Source of the DNA: Salvia splendens
Lineage: Eukaryota > Streptophyta > Magnoliopsida > Lamiales > Lamiaceae
Assembly (NCBI RefSeq): GCF_004379255.2
Contig: NC_056035.1
Location: forward strand, 28,473,208 to 28,537,207
Direction: 5' to 3'
DNA length: 64,000 nt
This document shows positions 11,396 through 22,108 of this stretch, in pieces. Every line of letters begins with the position of its first letter. Position 1 is the first letter of the stretch. The position numbers and the translations under genes are program-made. Under the pieces are notes generated by a model. The model worked only from the letters and a program-made list of their open reading frames with translations. It ran no database searches and was not told where the DNA came from.

Positions 11396-14370
11396 ACAAT
11401 CAAGTGGGTTCAATCAAAGGAATTGGTGCAATCAGGCTGAAAGTTGAGAGTGGCTGTAGCATCTTGCTCAAATTAGTAAGATATATCCCAAAAATAAAAA
11501 GGAATTTGATATCATTGGGATCTCTTGAGAAAAAAGGTTGCAAGTTTGTATCTGAGGTTGGTATCATGACTATTAGCAAGTCAGGGAAGTTGTTGATGAA
11601 GGCAGAGAGAAGGGACCGCCTATATTACATGACAGCTGTTGTTCAAAAGAATCATACAGATTGGGGCATATGTTCTTGTTACTGAGAATCTGAGGACATA
11701 GCACTCTAGACTTGGCCATCCAGCCATGGGGACTATGAAAGAGCTAGCCAAGAGAGGACTTGTGCATTGTAATAAAACTGATGATGATGACTCAATACAG
11801 TGTGAAGAATGCATACTGGGGAAGGACAAAAAAATGAGTTATCCAAAGGCCATCCACACATCCATAAAACCACTTGATTATGCTCACAGTGATTTATGGG
11901 GCCCTGCTCAAGTAAAATCCATTGGAGGTGGGAAATACTACATGAGCATTATTGATGATTTCTCCAGAAAAATATGGATCTTTATATTGAAGGAGAAGTC
12001 AGAGGCTTTCGCAAAATTCAGAGAGTGATGTATTGAGGTGGAGGCAGAAAAGGGCACAAGCTTGGGTTGCTTAAGGATAGACAATGGTCTAGAATACTTA
12101 TCAAAGGAGTTTGATGACTTTTGCAAGTCTAAAGGAATTAAAAGACATAGAACAGTACCTTTGAATCTGCAACAAAATGGTGTTGCAGAGAGAGCAAACC
12201 GCACTATTTTGGAAAGAACAAGATGTATGCTGATTGCTACTGGTTTGGAGAAACGTTTCTGGGCAGAGGCAGCATCCACAGTTGTTGTGTTGATAAATAA
12301 ATGTCCTACATCAAGCTTAAATGGAGATATACCAGATAGAAGATGGTTTGGCAGACAATGCAGCTATGGAAATCTCAGAACTTTTGGCTGCAATGCTTTT
12401 GCACATATCAGGCAAGGGAAGCTTGCGTCAAGGGCTATCAAATGCATCATGGTGGGTTATCAACCAGGTGTGAAGGGCTACAGGCTCTGGTGCATTGAGC
12501 CTGGGAATGGAAATATAGTTGTCTCTATAGATGTTGTCTTCTGGGAGACTGATCTGCCGTTCAAGAAGAAACCAGATGCAACCATCTCTGATGATGTTAT
12601 GAGGGTGGATACTTCTGAGATCACTGAAGTTGAGGTGGAGCATCTGGGGGCTCAGAAGATTGTGGAAAATGTTGAGACTAATGTAGGCAGCAGCTCACAG
12701 TCACCTCAGCAAGTCTCACCTTAGCAAGTCCAGCAGTCAAGTTCTGATGTTGAAGGCAGTTGGAAGTTAGCCCGAGACAGGGTAAGAAGGAATGTGAGGC
12801 CATCAAGCAAGTACTCTGATGCAGAATACTTATTTTTCTGCCTGATAGCTGCAGAAGAAATTGAATATTCTGAGCCTAGCACCTATGAGGAAGCAGTTGA
12901 CAACAAAGATTGGGAGAAGTGAATGAAAGCCATGATTGATGAGATTGATTCATTGCTGAAGAATGGAACATGGGTGCTGGTGGAGAGGCCAGATGGAAGA
13001 AGGATAGTAAGCTGTAAATGGATATTCAAAAGAAAGATGGAAGGTGCTGATGGTGACAAACTGAGATACAAAGCCAGGCTAGTGGCTAGGGGTTTTACAC
13101 AAGAACATGGCATTGATTATGAAGAGGTGTTTTCCCCGGTAGTCAAGCATACTTCAATAAGAATTCTACTGGCCATAGTGGCAAGAAAGAACTGGGAACT
13201 GGAGCAGTTAGTTGTCAAGACAGCTTTCTTGCATGGTGAGCTTAAAGAGACTATCTATATGGCCTAGCCAAAGGGTTTTGTGAAGCCTGGAGATGAAGAC
13301 AAGGTTGCTTGTTGAAGAAGAGCATTTATGGCCTGAAGCAAGCTAGCCGTCAGTGGCACATGAAGTTTAATGAACACATGATCAAAAGTGGATTTCTAAG
13401 ATCATCTTATGATGAATGTGTCTACATTAAGAGTGTGGGTGGAGCTGTTGTTGCGTATCTACTATTGTATGTAGATGACATGTTATTGGCCGGGGCTGAT
13501 CTGAATGAAGTCCAGAAAGTGAAAAATGATCTCAGTGATGCTTTTGAAATGAAAGACTTGGGGCCAGCCAGAATGATTCTAGGAATTTATATTGTAAGAA
13601 GAAGAGAGAGCAAGCAAATATGGCTTACTCAAGCTGACTATGTATCCAGGCTATTGAAGAAATTCAAAATGGAAGGCATTAAGGAAGTAGCTATTCCAAT
13701 GGGGCAACACTACAAATTGACAGCAGAACAGAGGCCAAAAACAGAAGCTGAAATGAAAGAAATGCAGAAGATACTTTATGCAAATATCATTGGTAGCATA
13801 ATGTATGCTATGATATGCACACGGCCAGATATAGCACAAGCAATATCAGTGACCAGTAGATACATGACTAACTATGGAAGAGAGCATTGGTCTGCATTGA
13901 AATGGGTGATGAGATACTAGAAATGAGCTAGAGATTTTGGGATCTTGTTTGATGGAGGCTGTGAATATGTGGGAGATGCTCTGATGGGATGGAGTGATTC
14001 TGATTTTACTGGAAACTTAGACACAAGGAGATCTCAGTCTGGATATCTATTTACATTGTATGGTTCAGTCATCAGTTGGAAAAGCAGCCTTCAATCAGTG
14101 GTTGCATTATCCACTACTGAGGCTGAGTTCATGTCATTAACCTTAGCAGTGAAGGAAAGCTCATGGCTCAGAGGCATATTAAAAGATTTTGGTGTAATTC
14201 AAGATTCTGTGAGTATTGGTTGTGACAATAACAGTGCCTTGTGTCTGGCAAAACATCAAGTGTATCATGAACGGAGTAAGCACATTGATGTGCGATTACA
14301 CTTCATTCGGGAAAGAATAGAGGAAGGAGAGATAAAGGTCTTCTAGGTTGACACATCTGAGAATCCAGCC
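11396..14370 (+). pseudogene. Copia B pol, interrupted by Copia C
   Basis: The order is protease tail, GAG-pre-integrase, integrase (SDLWGPA, IIDDFSRK, RIDNGLEY, QQNGVAERANRT), reverse transcriptase (KWIFKRKMEG, LLYVDDMLLAG) and RNase H (STTEAEFMSL, HERSKHIDVR). Lesions include frame changes near 11690 and 13300 and many in-frame stops, for example after AKFRE near 12026, at 12722, after NKDWEK near 12920, at 13265, at 13918 and at 14344. The last codons before C read TSENPA. The reading continues at 19800 with ADVLTKPLP and ends at a TGA at 19880-19882. Confidence 0.92.
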
Positions 14371-14988
14371 TGTTGGGTCGTGATACCGCCGATCTCACAC
14401 GCGCACGAACGAAAGAATAAAGCACACAACGATGTAACGTGGTTCGGTGATAAACCACCTACGTCCACGGAGAAGATGACCGGAATCTTATTGATGAACA
14501 ACTATCGAATACAATGAACTCACATTCACAATTCAATCACTCCAAACTAATCGCAAGCTAGAGCAATAATCTCCTAATTGTGTATGTGTATTGTGTATTC
14601 TTTCTTCTATTCTTTTCAACTGGAAACTATCGAGCTATATATGCGAAGAACAAGAAATAACCCATCAACTGATTTCACACAAAACAGTTATAACCGCTGA
14701 TTCCCAACGGCTAGTTTCAGCTCACCAAACCGAGCTCCTTTCTTGATCTCTTCCTCGAGCTCCAACGGCTCTATCACTTAATCAAATCAGCAGCTTGACG
14801 TGAATGAGTTGCTCAAGAATGATAGTTTCCTTGCGCAAGAATGATAGTTTCCTTGCGCAAGAATGATAGTCCGCCAGTGTAAGAATGATAACTTGCGGCA
14901 GCAAGAATGATAACTTGCTTATGCAAGAATGATACTTTGCTTATGCAAGAATGATACTTTGCATGATTTGCATGGACACACATCCACA
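14371..14988 (-). repeat. Copia C 3' LTR
   Basis: Ends TGTTGGG...CACA in plus orientation. A TATATAG-type box lies at about 14635-14643 on the minus strand. The long U3 side (14650-14988) carries the tandem subrepeats listed separately. Confidence 0.95.
14811..14970 (-). repeat. 22-bp tandem subrepeats in Copia C U3
   Basis: About seven units of 21-24 bases share the core CAAGAATGATA followed by variable AGTTTCC, ACTTGC or CTTTGC segments. They repeat exactly in the other LTR at 19622-19781. They are upstream of the TATA-like box in the U3 region, where retrotransposon enhancer repeats usually lie. An enhancer role is inference. Confidence 0.85.
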
Positions 14989-15056
14989 AATCTCCACCTT
15001 GTCCTTGCAAAGCTCCATCAATATCTAGATTCCCTTCTCAATCCTTGTTACAAATC

Positions 15057-18000
15057 TCAACACTCCACAATTTCAACCAACTTCAAACAATGTTTGAATT
15101 TCGAAGTTGGCAGAGATTTTGTCAACATATCTGATGCATTTTCTTCGGTAGGAACTTTCACCACATTGATCTTTCCACTTTGAATCTCATCTCTGATGAA
15201 GTGTCTCCTCACATCTATATGCTTCGACCTCTCATGGAACATTTGGTGTTTGGCTAAACATATTTCTGAGTTACTGTCACAGTTAATCTTTACTGCTCCC
15301 AACTCCATTCCCAGATCTTGCATGATCCCTTGCAGCCATTTTCCCTCCTTTGCAGCCTCTGTTAATGCAATATACTCAGCCTCGGTTGTGGATAACGCAA
15401 CCACAGACTGTAGATTCGATTTCCAGCTGACTGCTGTTCCAAATAAGGTGAATATGTAGCCACTTTGGGATTTTCTGTTGTCCAAGTTGGCTGCATAATC
15501 CGAATCACAAAATCCCTCAAGAACTTCATCCTTTTCAGACCAAGCTTCACTGCCAAACTTCAAACCAATCATTGCAGATCCTTTTAGGTACTTCAGAATC
15601 CATTTCAGAGCAGCCCAGTGCTCTCTACCCGGATCAGCCATGTACCTACTAGCCACACTTATAGCATGAGCTACATCCGGTCTTGTGCATATCATCAAAT
15701 ACATCACACTGCCCACTATATTTGCATAGGGTATCAGGCTCATTTCTATCCTAGCATCCTCTGTTCTTGGCATTTGTTCTTTGCTAAGTCTGAAATGACC
15801 TGCCAGTGGGGTGGAAACAGGCTTTGCATCTTTCACTTGATACTTCTCCACCACCTTTCTGATGTAGTCAGCCTGGAACAACTTCAATTCCTTCTTCCTT
15901 CTGTTTCTGACAATATCCATACCCAGGATCCTCTTGGATTCTCCAAGATCCTTCATCTCAAACTTCTGCCTCAGCTCCTCTTTCACAGTTTGCAGCTCAT
16001 TCTTGTTTGAACCTGCCAGTAGAATATCATCTACATACAGCAACAGGTAGGCAATTATCAGATCTCCCTTCTTCTTGATGTACACACAACTATCAAAGCT
16101 TGACCTTTCAAAATTCATCAACTCCATTTGCTCATGGAATTTCTTATTCCACTGCCTACTACTTTGCTTGAGGCCATATAAGCTTTTTTTCAGCAAGCAC
16201 ACTTTCTTTTCCTCTCCAGGCTTCTCAAAGCCTTTTGGCTGCACCATGTAGATTGTTTCTTCCAAATCTCCATGTAAAAAAAGCTGTCTTCACATCAAGT
16301 TGATGCAGCTCCCAATCAAAATGAGCTGTCAAGGCCAACAAGATCCGAATAGATGTGTGTTTCACCACTGGAGAGAACACCTCAGTGTAGTCAATACCCT
16401 CCACTTGTGTGAGACCCTCTAGCAACCAGCCTTGCCTTAAACCGTATGCTTTCAACTTCCCCCACCTCTACCTTCTTCTTAAATAGCCATTTGCAACTTA
16501 TCAGCTTCTGAGTCCCTGGATCAGTTACCAAAATCCAAGTCCCATTTCTCAGCAAGGACTCTATTTCTTCTTCCATGGCTCTGACCCATTTCTGACTTTC
16601 TTTGCAACTTATGGCTTCCTCATAGGTTGAGGGTTCTGAAAACATGAGCACCTCAGCCACACAAAGAGCAAAGAAACTCATATCATAATCTGAAAATCTG
16701 CTAGGCAATCCTGCATTTCTTCTGGGATTTCTTCTAACTCTTTGACTTGCATCAGTTTGCTGTTCTGATGATTGTTGGCTATTAGTGTCCTGAGCTGGTT
16801 GATGGTTAGATGCTCCACCTTCTTCCTGGTTCTCTGTGATCTCAGAATCTTCATCACCATCTGATCTGTGGTATTCTTTGTCAAACTCGAAATTCTGCCC
16901 TCCTGAGCTGCTGCTCTCACCATCAGATACTTCTTTCTTCTTCTTGAATGGCATCTCTTCTTCATTAAATGTCACATCTCTGCTCACAATGATATTTTGG
17001 CCTGCTCTATCCAAGTTCCATAATCTGTACCCCTTCACTCCATCTTGGTACCCCAGCATTACACATTTTCTTGCCCTCGGTTCCAGTTTATCTTGCTTGA
17101 CATGTGCATAGGCACCACATCCAAACACCCTCAGAGTGGAGTAATCACCAAGGCTTCCATACCATCTCTGATCTGGAGTTTCATTTGATATTGCTGAGGA
17201 GGGGCATTTGTTAATCAGATTAGCTGCAGTAGACATAGCTTCTGCCCAGAATTTCTTTGGCATCCCAGAGTAGAACAACATGTATCTCACTCTTTCTAGC
17301 AATGTCCTATTCATTCTCTCTGCCAATCCATTTTGCTGAGGGGTCCTAGGCACTGTCCTATGCCTTCTTATTCCCTTCATTTTACAGAAATCATCAAACT
17401 CAGCAGATAGAAATTCCATCCCATTGTCAGTCCGCAGATACTTCAAGACAGATCCTCTTTCATTCTCATATCTTGTATGCCATTCTTTGAATCTTTCAAA
17501 TGCTTGAGACTTTTCTTTCAGAATATAAATCCACACTTTCCTAGAGTAATCATCTATGACGGAGATAAAATACTTACCTCCACCTATGGATTCTGTTGGA
17601 GATGGCCCCCATAGGTCACTGTGGGCATACACAAAAGGTCTTGTAGATGTGTGCTTTCCTCCAGTGAATAGCAACCTTTTGGCCTTTCCAAGCATACAGG
17701 ACTCACATTTGCTCAACTTCTCTGTTGCACCCAGCTTCATAACCCCATGCTTAGCAAGTTCTCTGATGCCCTTCTCACCCACATGCCCCAACCTGGCATG
17801 CCAAAGATTCAAGTTCTCTGACTGAGCAGTATTGACAGAGTCCACCACTGTCTCACCAACCAAGTAATATAGGCTGTTCTTTCTTTGAGCCTCCATCACA
17901 ATTCTGGAGCCTTTAGTTACTCTAAGAACCCCATTACCAGAATCAAACCTGCACCCCTTTGATTCCAACATTCCAAGAGATATCAAATTTCTCTTAATTT

Positions 18001-19054
18001 GAGGTATAAATCTGACCTCTGTGAGAGTTTTCACACTCCCATCCTTCATTCTCAGTGTGATATTCCCAATGCCCTTGACATTACACATTTGATCATTCCC
18101 TAGTATCACTGATCCTTCTCAATCTGATAATTCTTGGAACCAAGACTTGTGGGAACAAATGTGAAAGGAGCAACCTGAATCCATGATCCAGCATTCTTCA
18201 ATCTTGGCCCCTGAGTGGATATTCAAAGCCTCATTATCTTCAACATCCTGAGCCAGATCAGCGGTCTCTGCATTCCCAGCCCTTTCTTGCTCTTGTTTTT
18301 TCTTCCAAGTAAAACAATGTTTCTTTAAATGGCCGGGTTTTTTACAGTAGTGACAGCTCCTTTTCTCCTTCCACCCCCCACCTTCTTCCTTCTTCTGGAA
18401 CTTCTTCTTGGAACCCTTCTTATTCTGATTGTTCTTCACATGCAGGCTCTCAGCCACTGGATCAGGTTGTTTAGCATCAGCCTTCTGCGATTCCTTCAGC
18501 TTCAATGCAGAATGTATCTCTTCATATGTAACCTTGGCCTCTCTACCAAGAAGCACTGCATCCTTGAAGTGCTCATAACTCTTGGGCAGGGAATTGAGCA
18601 ACATTAAAGCCTTATCTTCATCCTTAATCACCTCATCAATGTTTTCAAGATCATCTATGCATTTCCCAAACTCCTCAAGCTGTTCAGAAATGCTCTTTCC
18701 ATCTGAAAACTTGAAAGCAAGAAGTTTCTGCTTCAAATGCAAACGATTTGCAAGAGACTTGGTCATATACAATGACTCAAGTTTTGTCCAAACGCCCGCA
18801 GCCGTCTCCTCTTTGGAAACTTCCCTCAGCACCCTATCTGTCAAGTTCAAGATCAGGGTGCTGTAAGCCTTATATTGCATATCTTGAAGCCTTCCTTTTT
18901 CTTTCTCATCGGCCTCAGGCTTTTCTTTAGCCTCGGTGCCATCCTTCAAGATATCCCATAGGCCTTGCTGCATCAAGATAGCCTTCATCTTCAACCTCCA
19001 CAGCCCAAAGTCGTTTCTGCCGGTGAACTTCTCCACCTCAAACTTGGCCGTGGA
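15057..19054 (-). pseudogene. Copia C gag-pol polyprotein
   Basis: A start at 19054 (MSTAKFEVEKFTGRNDF) opens a gag domain like Copia B's and is preferred to the upstream start at 19102. Order: gag, zinc knuckle CHYCKKPGHLKKHC, protease WIMDSGCSFHI, integrase (LWHARLGHVG, CESCMLGK, HSDLWGPS, RTDNGMEF, PQQNGLAERMN), reverse transcriptase (KWLFKKKVEV, LLLYVDDILLAGS) and RNase H (STTEAEYIAL, HERSKHIDVRRHFI). Gag and pol are one frame interrupted by TGA at 18119-18121. An inserted base near 16415 (in ARG|SHTS) and an extra base in a seven-A run near 16276 each shift the frame. The 3' end is a normal stop at 15057. Apart from these three lesions it is full length. Confidence 0.95.
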
Positions 19055-19161
19055 CATTTCTTCGAACAGACGGTGGACAATCGTCAAGATCGGCTTAGAC
19101 ACCAGAGCTTCTGGACCCTAACTCACCCAGAAAAACAATCAACAAGAAAACCTCTGGGATC

Positions 19162-19179
19162 TTCCCACAGACGGCGCCA
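19162..19179 (-). other. Copia C primer-binding site
   Basis: On the minus strand, two bases after the 5' LTR, the sequence reads TGGCGCCGTCTGTGGGAA. It matches the site of Copia B except for one base. Confidence 0.8.
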
Positions 19180-19181
19180 CT

Positions 19182-19799
19182 TGTTGGGTCGTGATACCGC
19201 CGATCTCACACGCGCACGAACGAAAGAATAAAGCACACAACGATGTAACGTGGTTCGGTGATAAACCACCTACGTCCACGGAGAAGATGACCGGAATCTT
19301 ATTGATGAACAACTCTCGAATACAATGAACTCACACTCACAATTCAATCACTCCAAACTAATCGCAAGCTAGAGCAATAATCTCCTAATTGTGTATGTGT
19401 ATTGTGTATTCTTTCTTCTATTCTTTTCAACTGGAAACTATCGAGCTATATATGCGAAGAACAAGAAATAACCCATCAACTGATTTCACACAAAACAGTT
19501 ATAACCGCTGATTCCCAACGGCTAGTTTCAGCTCACCAAACCGAGCTCCTTTCTTGATCTCTTCCTCGAGCTCCAACGGCTCTATCACTTAATCAAATCA
19601 GCAGCTTGACGTGAATGAGTTGCTCAAGAATGATAGTTTCCTTGCGCAAGAATGATAGTTTCCTTGCGCAAGAATGATAGTCCGCCAGTGTAAGAATGAT
19701 AACTTGCGGCAGCAAGAATGATAACTTGCTTATGCAAGAATGATACTTTGCTTATGCAAGAATGATACTTTGCATGATTTGCATGGACACACATCCACA
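19182..19799 (-). repeat. Copia C 5' LTR
   Basis: This is the 618-base partner of 14371-14988, with two substitutions and no indels. Confidence 0.95.
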
Positions 19800-19910
19800 C
19801 AGCCGATGTGCTAACCAAGCCTCTACCGAAGGCCAAACTGGAGTTGTGTATGAAGCTAGTGAAGCTTGAAAGAGCTGGATGATTAGCAGTTGAATCATCA
19901 AGGTGGAGTT

Positions 19911-20243
19911 TGTGGAATGGATTGATAAATCAACTGCATCGAATTGTTTGCTACTTGATCAAGCTGAAATTGTTTGTTACTTGATCAAGCAGAAATGATT
20001 CAGCAACCGCTGGATCACGTTCATGGTGCAAGATTAAATCACAGCCGTTCGATTAGATTCGACCATTGGATATTAGAAGCTTTAAATAGTTTGTTAAAGT
20101 TGTTGAAAATATAGTTAGTTGATTCATTAGTCTTCTTCCGAGAGCTTAAATAAAATCTTCACTCAAGAATTCTCCAACCATCTCTCTCGATCAAGCACAC
20201 ATACTCACACACGCACATTCGAGATTCTTCGCAAAAGCTTACA
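19911..20243 (+). repeat. Copia B 3' LTR
   Basis: Starts TGTGGAATGGATTG directly after the purine tract and ends AGCTTACA, followed by the GCGAA duplication. Confidence 0.92.
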
Positions 20244-20248
20244 GCGAA

Positions 20249-22108
20249 GTTCAATATAAGTCCGTGAAGTGTAGATAAATTATGAGTTGTGTTTTCCATT
20301 CTCTCTTTATTTATCATGTAGGCACTGCTTTAGTCTTTAGCGGTCCATTTTGATTTTTGGAATTCACATGTCATCTTCAAAGATGCTGAGCTTTCGATCG
20401 TTGTTATTAGAAGGTAGACAAATAATATTTAATAGTTGCAGTTATCGTATTGTTATCATGGTGTAACACAAGAAGTTTTGGTTAAATAATAAGACACCCT
20501 CACTTTTCACTCGTTGTTATTACTTACTTAGACATACACAAATAATCTCATTTTAGTGTATGTGCACTCAAATGATCTAGACCTAATTACATGTGTACAG
20601 AGTAATAAACCTAATTACAAGTGATCTAGACAATCACAAAGATTTAACTTAGGTTCTCTATGATAATTAATCAAAGCAATCAAATGTTCAATAAATAAAA
20701 GATAGAAATGGGTAGATTAAACTTATGAGATGGGAGATAGAATCATACGGGTTTGATACAACAATTATCTTATGGCCAAACTACCTATACTTTCTACGCT
20801 TACTAAGCTCTTAACAATTGACAACCTAAACACTAGATAACATACATATTCTGGTGAATCAATGAATTGTACATTGTATAATATAAGCCAAAATATCCTT
20901 AAAAGTTATAGATTACACAAGCTCAAAATTACCATTCCATCTATCATGATGCATTCTATTTTATTGTAAATTTATCATTACAAAACTGAAAAATGAGATT
21001 AATTTCATATTTTTATATTCCAATTTCTTACCCCCCCCCCCCTGTCCACAAACAAAATAATCTCTTCATCCTTATTGCTTAAATAAGGGATAATTTTATC
21101 ACACGAATATCTCAGGATAATATTATCATTTACTGTAGTGAAAATGAAGAATAAAACATTGTGAATTTATTTTATAGGAAATGGGGAAAAGAAAAGAATA
21201 TAAAGAAATTTGTATTCCTCGTTATTGTATCATAAAATTACAACTAAATACAACACATCCTTAATCTACTAATCATGAGTTGTTTGGTTTACAAAAGATT
21301 ATACCTCGAAAAAATCATGTGGTTATTAGTCATATAGCATCCCTCCAAATAAATTAATCTCACAACTCAATACTAAATAAATTTTCATATGATAATTAGT
21401 CATGACAACCGAACGACACCATGTTGAATAAGAAGGAGATGAACCGAACGGCACCATGTTGAATAAGAAGGAGATGATCGTGCGATCGAATCACTCAACA
21501 TAATAGTCACGAGAAAAATCTATATCATGTCTGGTGGCGCAACTTTAAACAAGCAAGTTCAAATCTATATTCAGAATTCAAATTGTGCTAAATTCTCAAT
21601 GAAGCCAATTTATATGGGTAACGACGACTCGACGAGGCACAGTTTTGTAGGTAACACAGCTTATTATTTGCTCCGGCCAAAAACATGAAATAGGCACAAT
21701 GTAGTACGGAACACGCTTTCTATATACTCCGGCCAAAAATATGATATATCGACGCATATGTAGCAGACCACATTTCATAGCAATGACAGTTTAGACTACA
21801 CAGAGAGAAGGCAAAAATATGAACCTAAGTGACCATGTTTTTAGAGCATATCATGTGCAGCACAACACATTTTTACAGCAGGGACAGACAGAGAAGCTCC
21901 ACCTGGAAGCAGCCGTATTAATCGACAACAAGACCATTGAAACAGTTGGGGAATGCGCAAAATACGCTATTCGTAGTATTTCTTCATTGTCAATCACCTG
22001 ATATCACGATGCAAGACACCAATACTCCAAACTAGAGATTACTCGTTTTATACACCATTTGACCTGTGCCACACACTTTTGCATAGGATTTATCCAATAT
22101 TACCTCAC
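20249..22108. other. Intergenic spacer and SNARE gene 3' UTR
   Basis: No gene is recognised in 20249-21800. It holds a C run near 21031-21042 and a perfect-but-one tandem duplication of 35 bases (21407-21441 and 21442-21476, core CACCATGTTGAATAAG). The part nearest the SNARE stop codon (about 21800-22108) is probably its 3' untranslated region, inferred from position only. Confidence 0.5.

Larger units (their letters stand above)
14371..19799 (-). mobile_element. Copia C, young Ty1/copia element nested in Copia B
   Basis: LTRs of 618 bases each (14371-14988 and 19182-19799) differ at only two positions (about 14504 and 14525). The target duplication CAGCC is exact (14366-14370 and 19800-19804) and lies inside the RNase H tail of Copia B. 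On the minus strand there is a primer-binding site next to the 5' LTR and a purine tract next to the 3' LTR (14989-15000). Total length is 5429 bases. Near-identical LTRs mean a recent insertion, yet the coding region has one stop and two frameshifts. Confidence 0.97.
10077..20243 (+). mobile_element. Copia B LTR retrotransposon, host of Copia C
   Basis: LTRs at 10077-10412 and 19911-20243 are flanked by an exact 5-base duplication GCGAA (10072-10076 and 20244-20248). A primer-binding site follows the 5' LTR, and a purine tract (AAGGTGGAGT) precedes the 3' LTR. Copia C (14371-19799) is inserted in the last part of pol in the opposite orientation. With it removed, the element is about 4.7 kb. 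The two LTRs differ by roughly ten substitutions and two small indels, so B is clearly older than C. Confidence 0.95.

Noticed and set aside
14811..14970. Regular short repeats resembling a CRISPR array
   Set aside because: They are inside a retrotransposon LTR in a plant genome, copied in the other LTR, with no true spacers.
16836..17111. Plus-strand ORFs across Copia C
   Set aside because: Antisense to the well-supported integrase and linker coding sequence.
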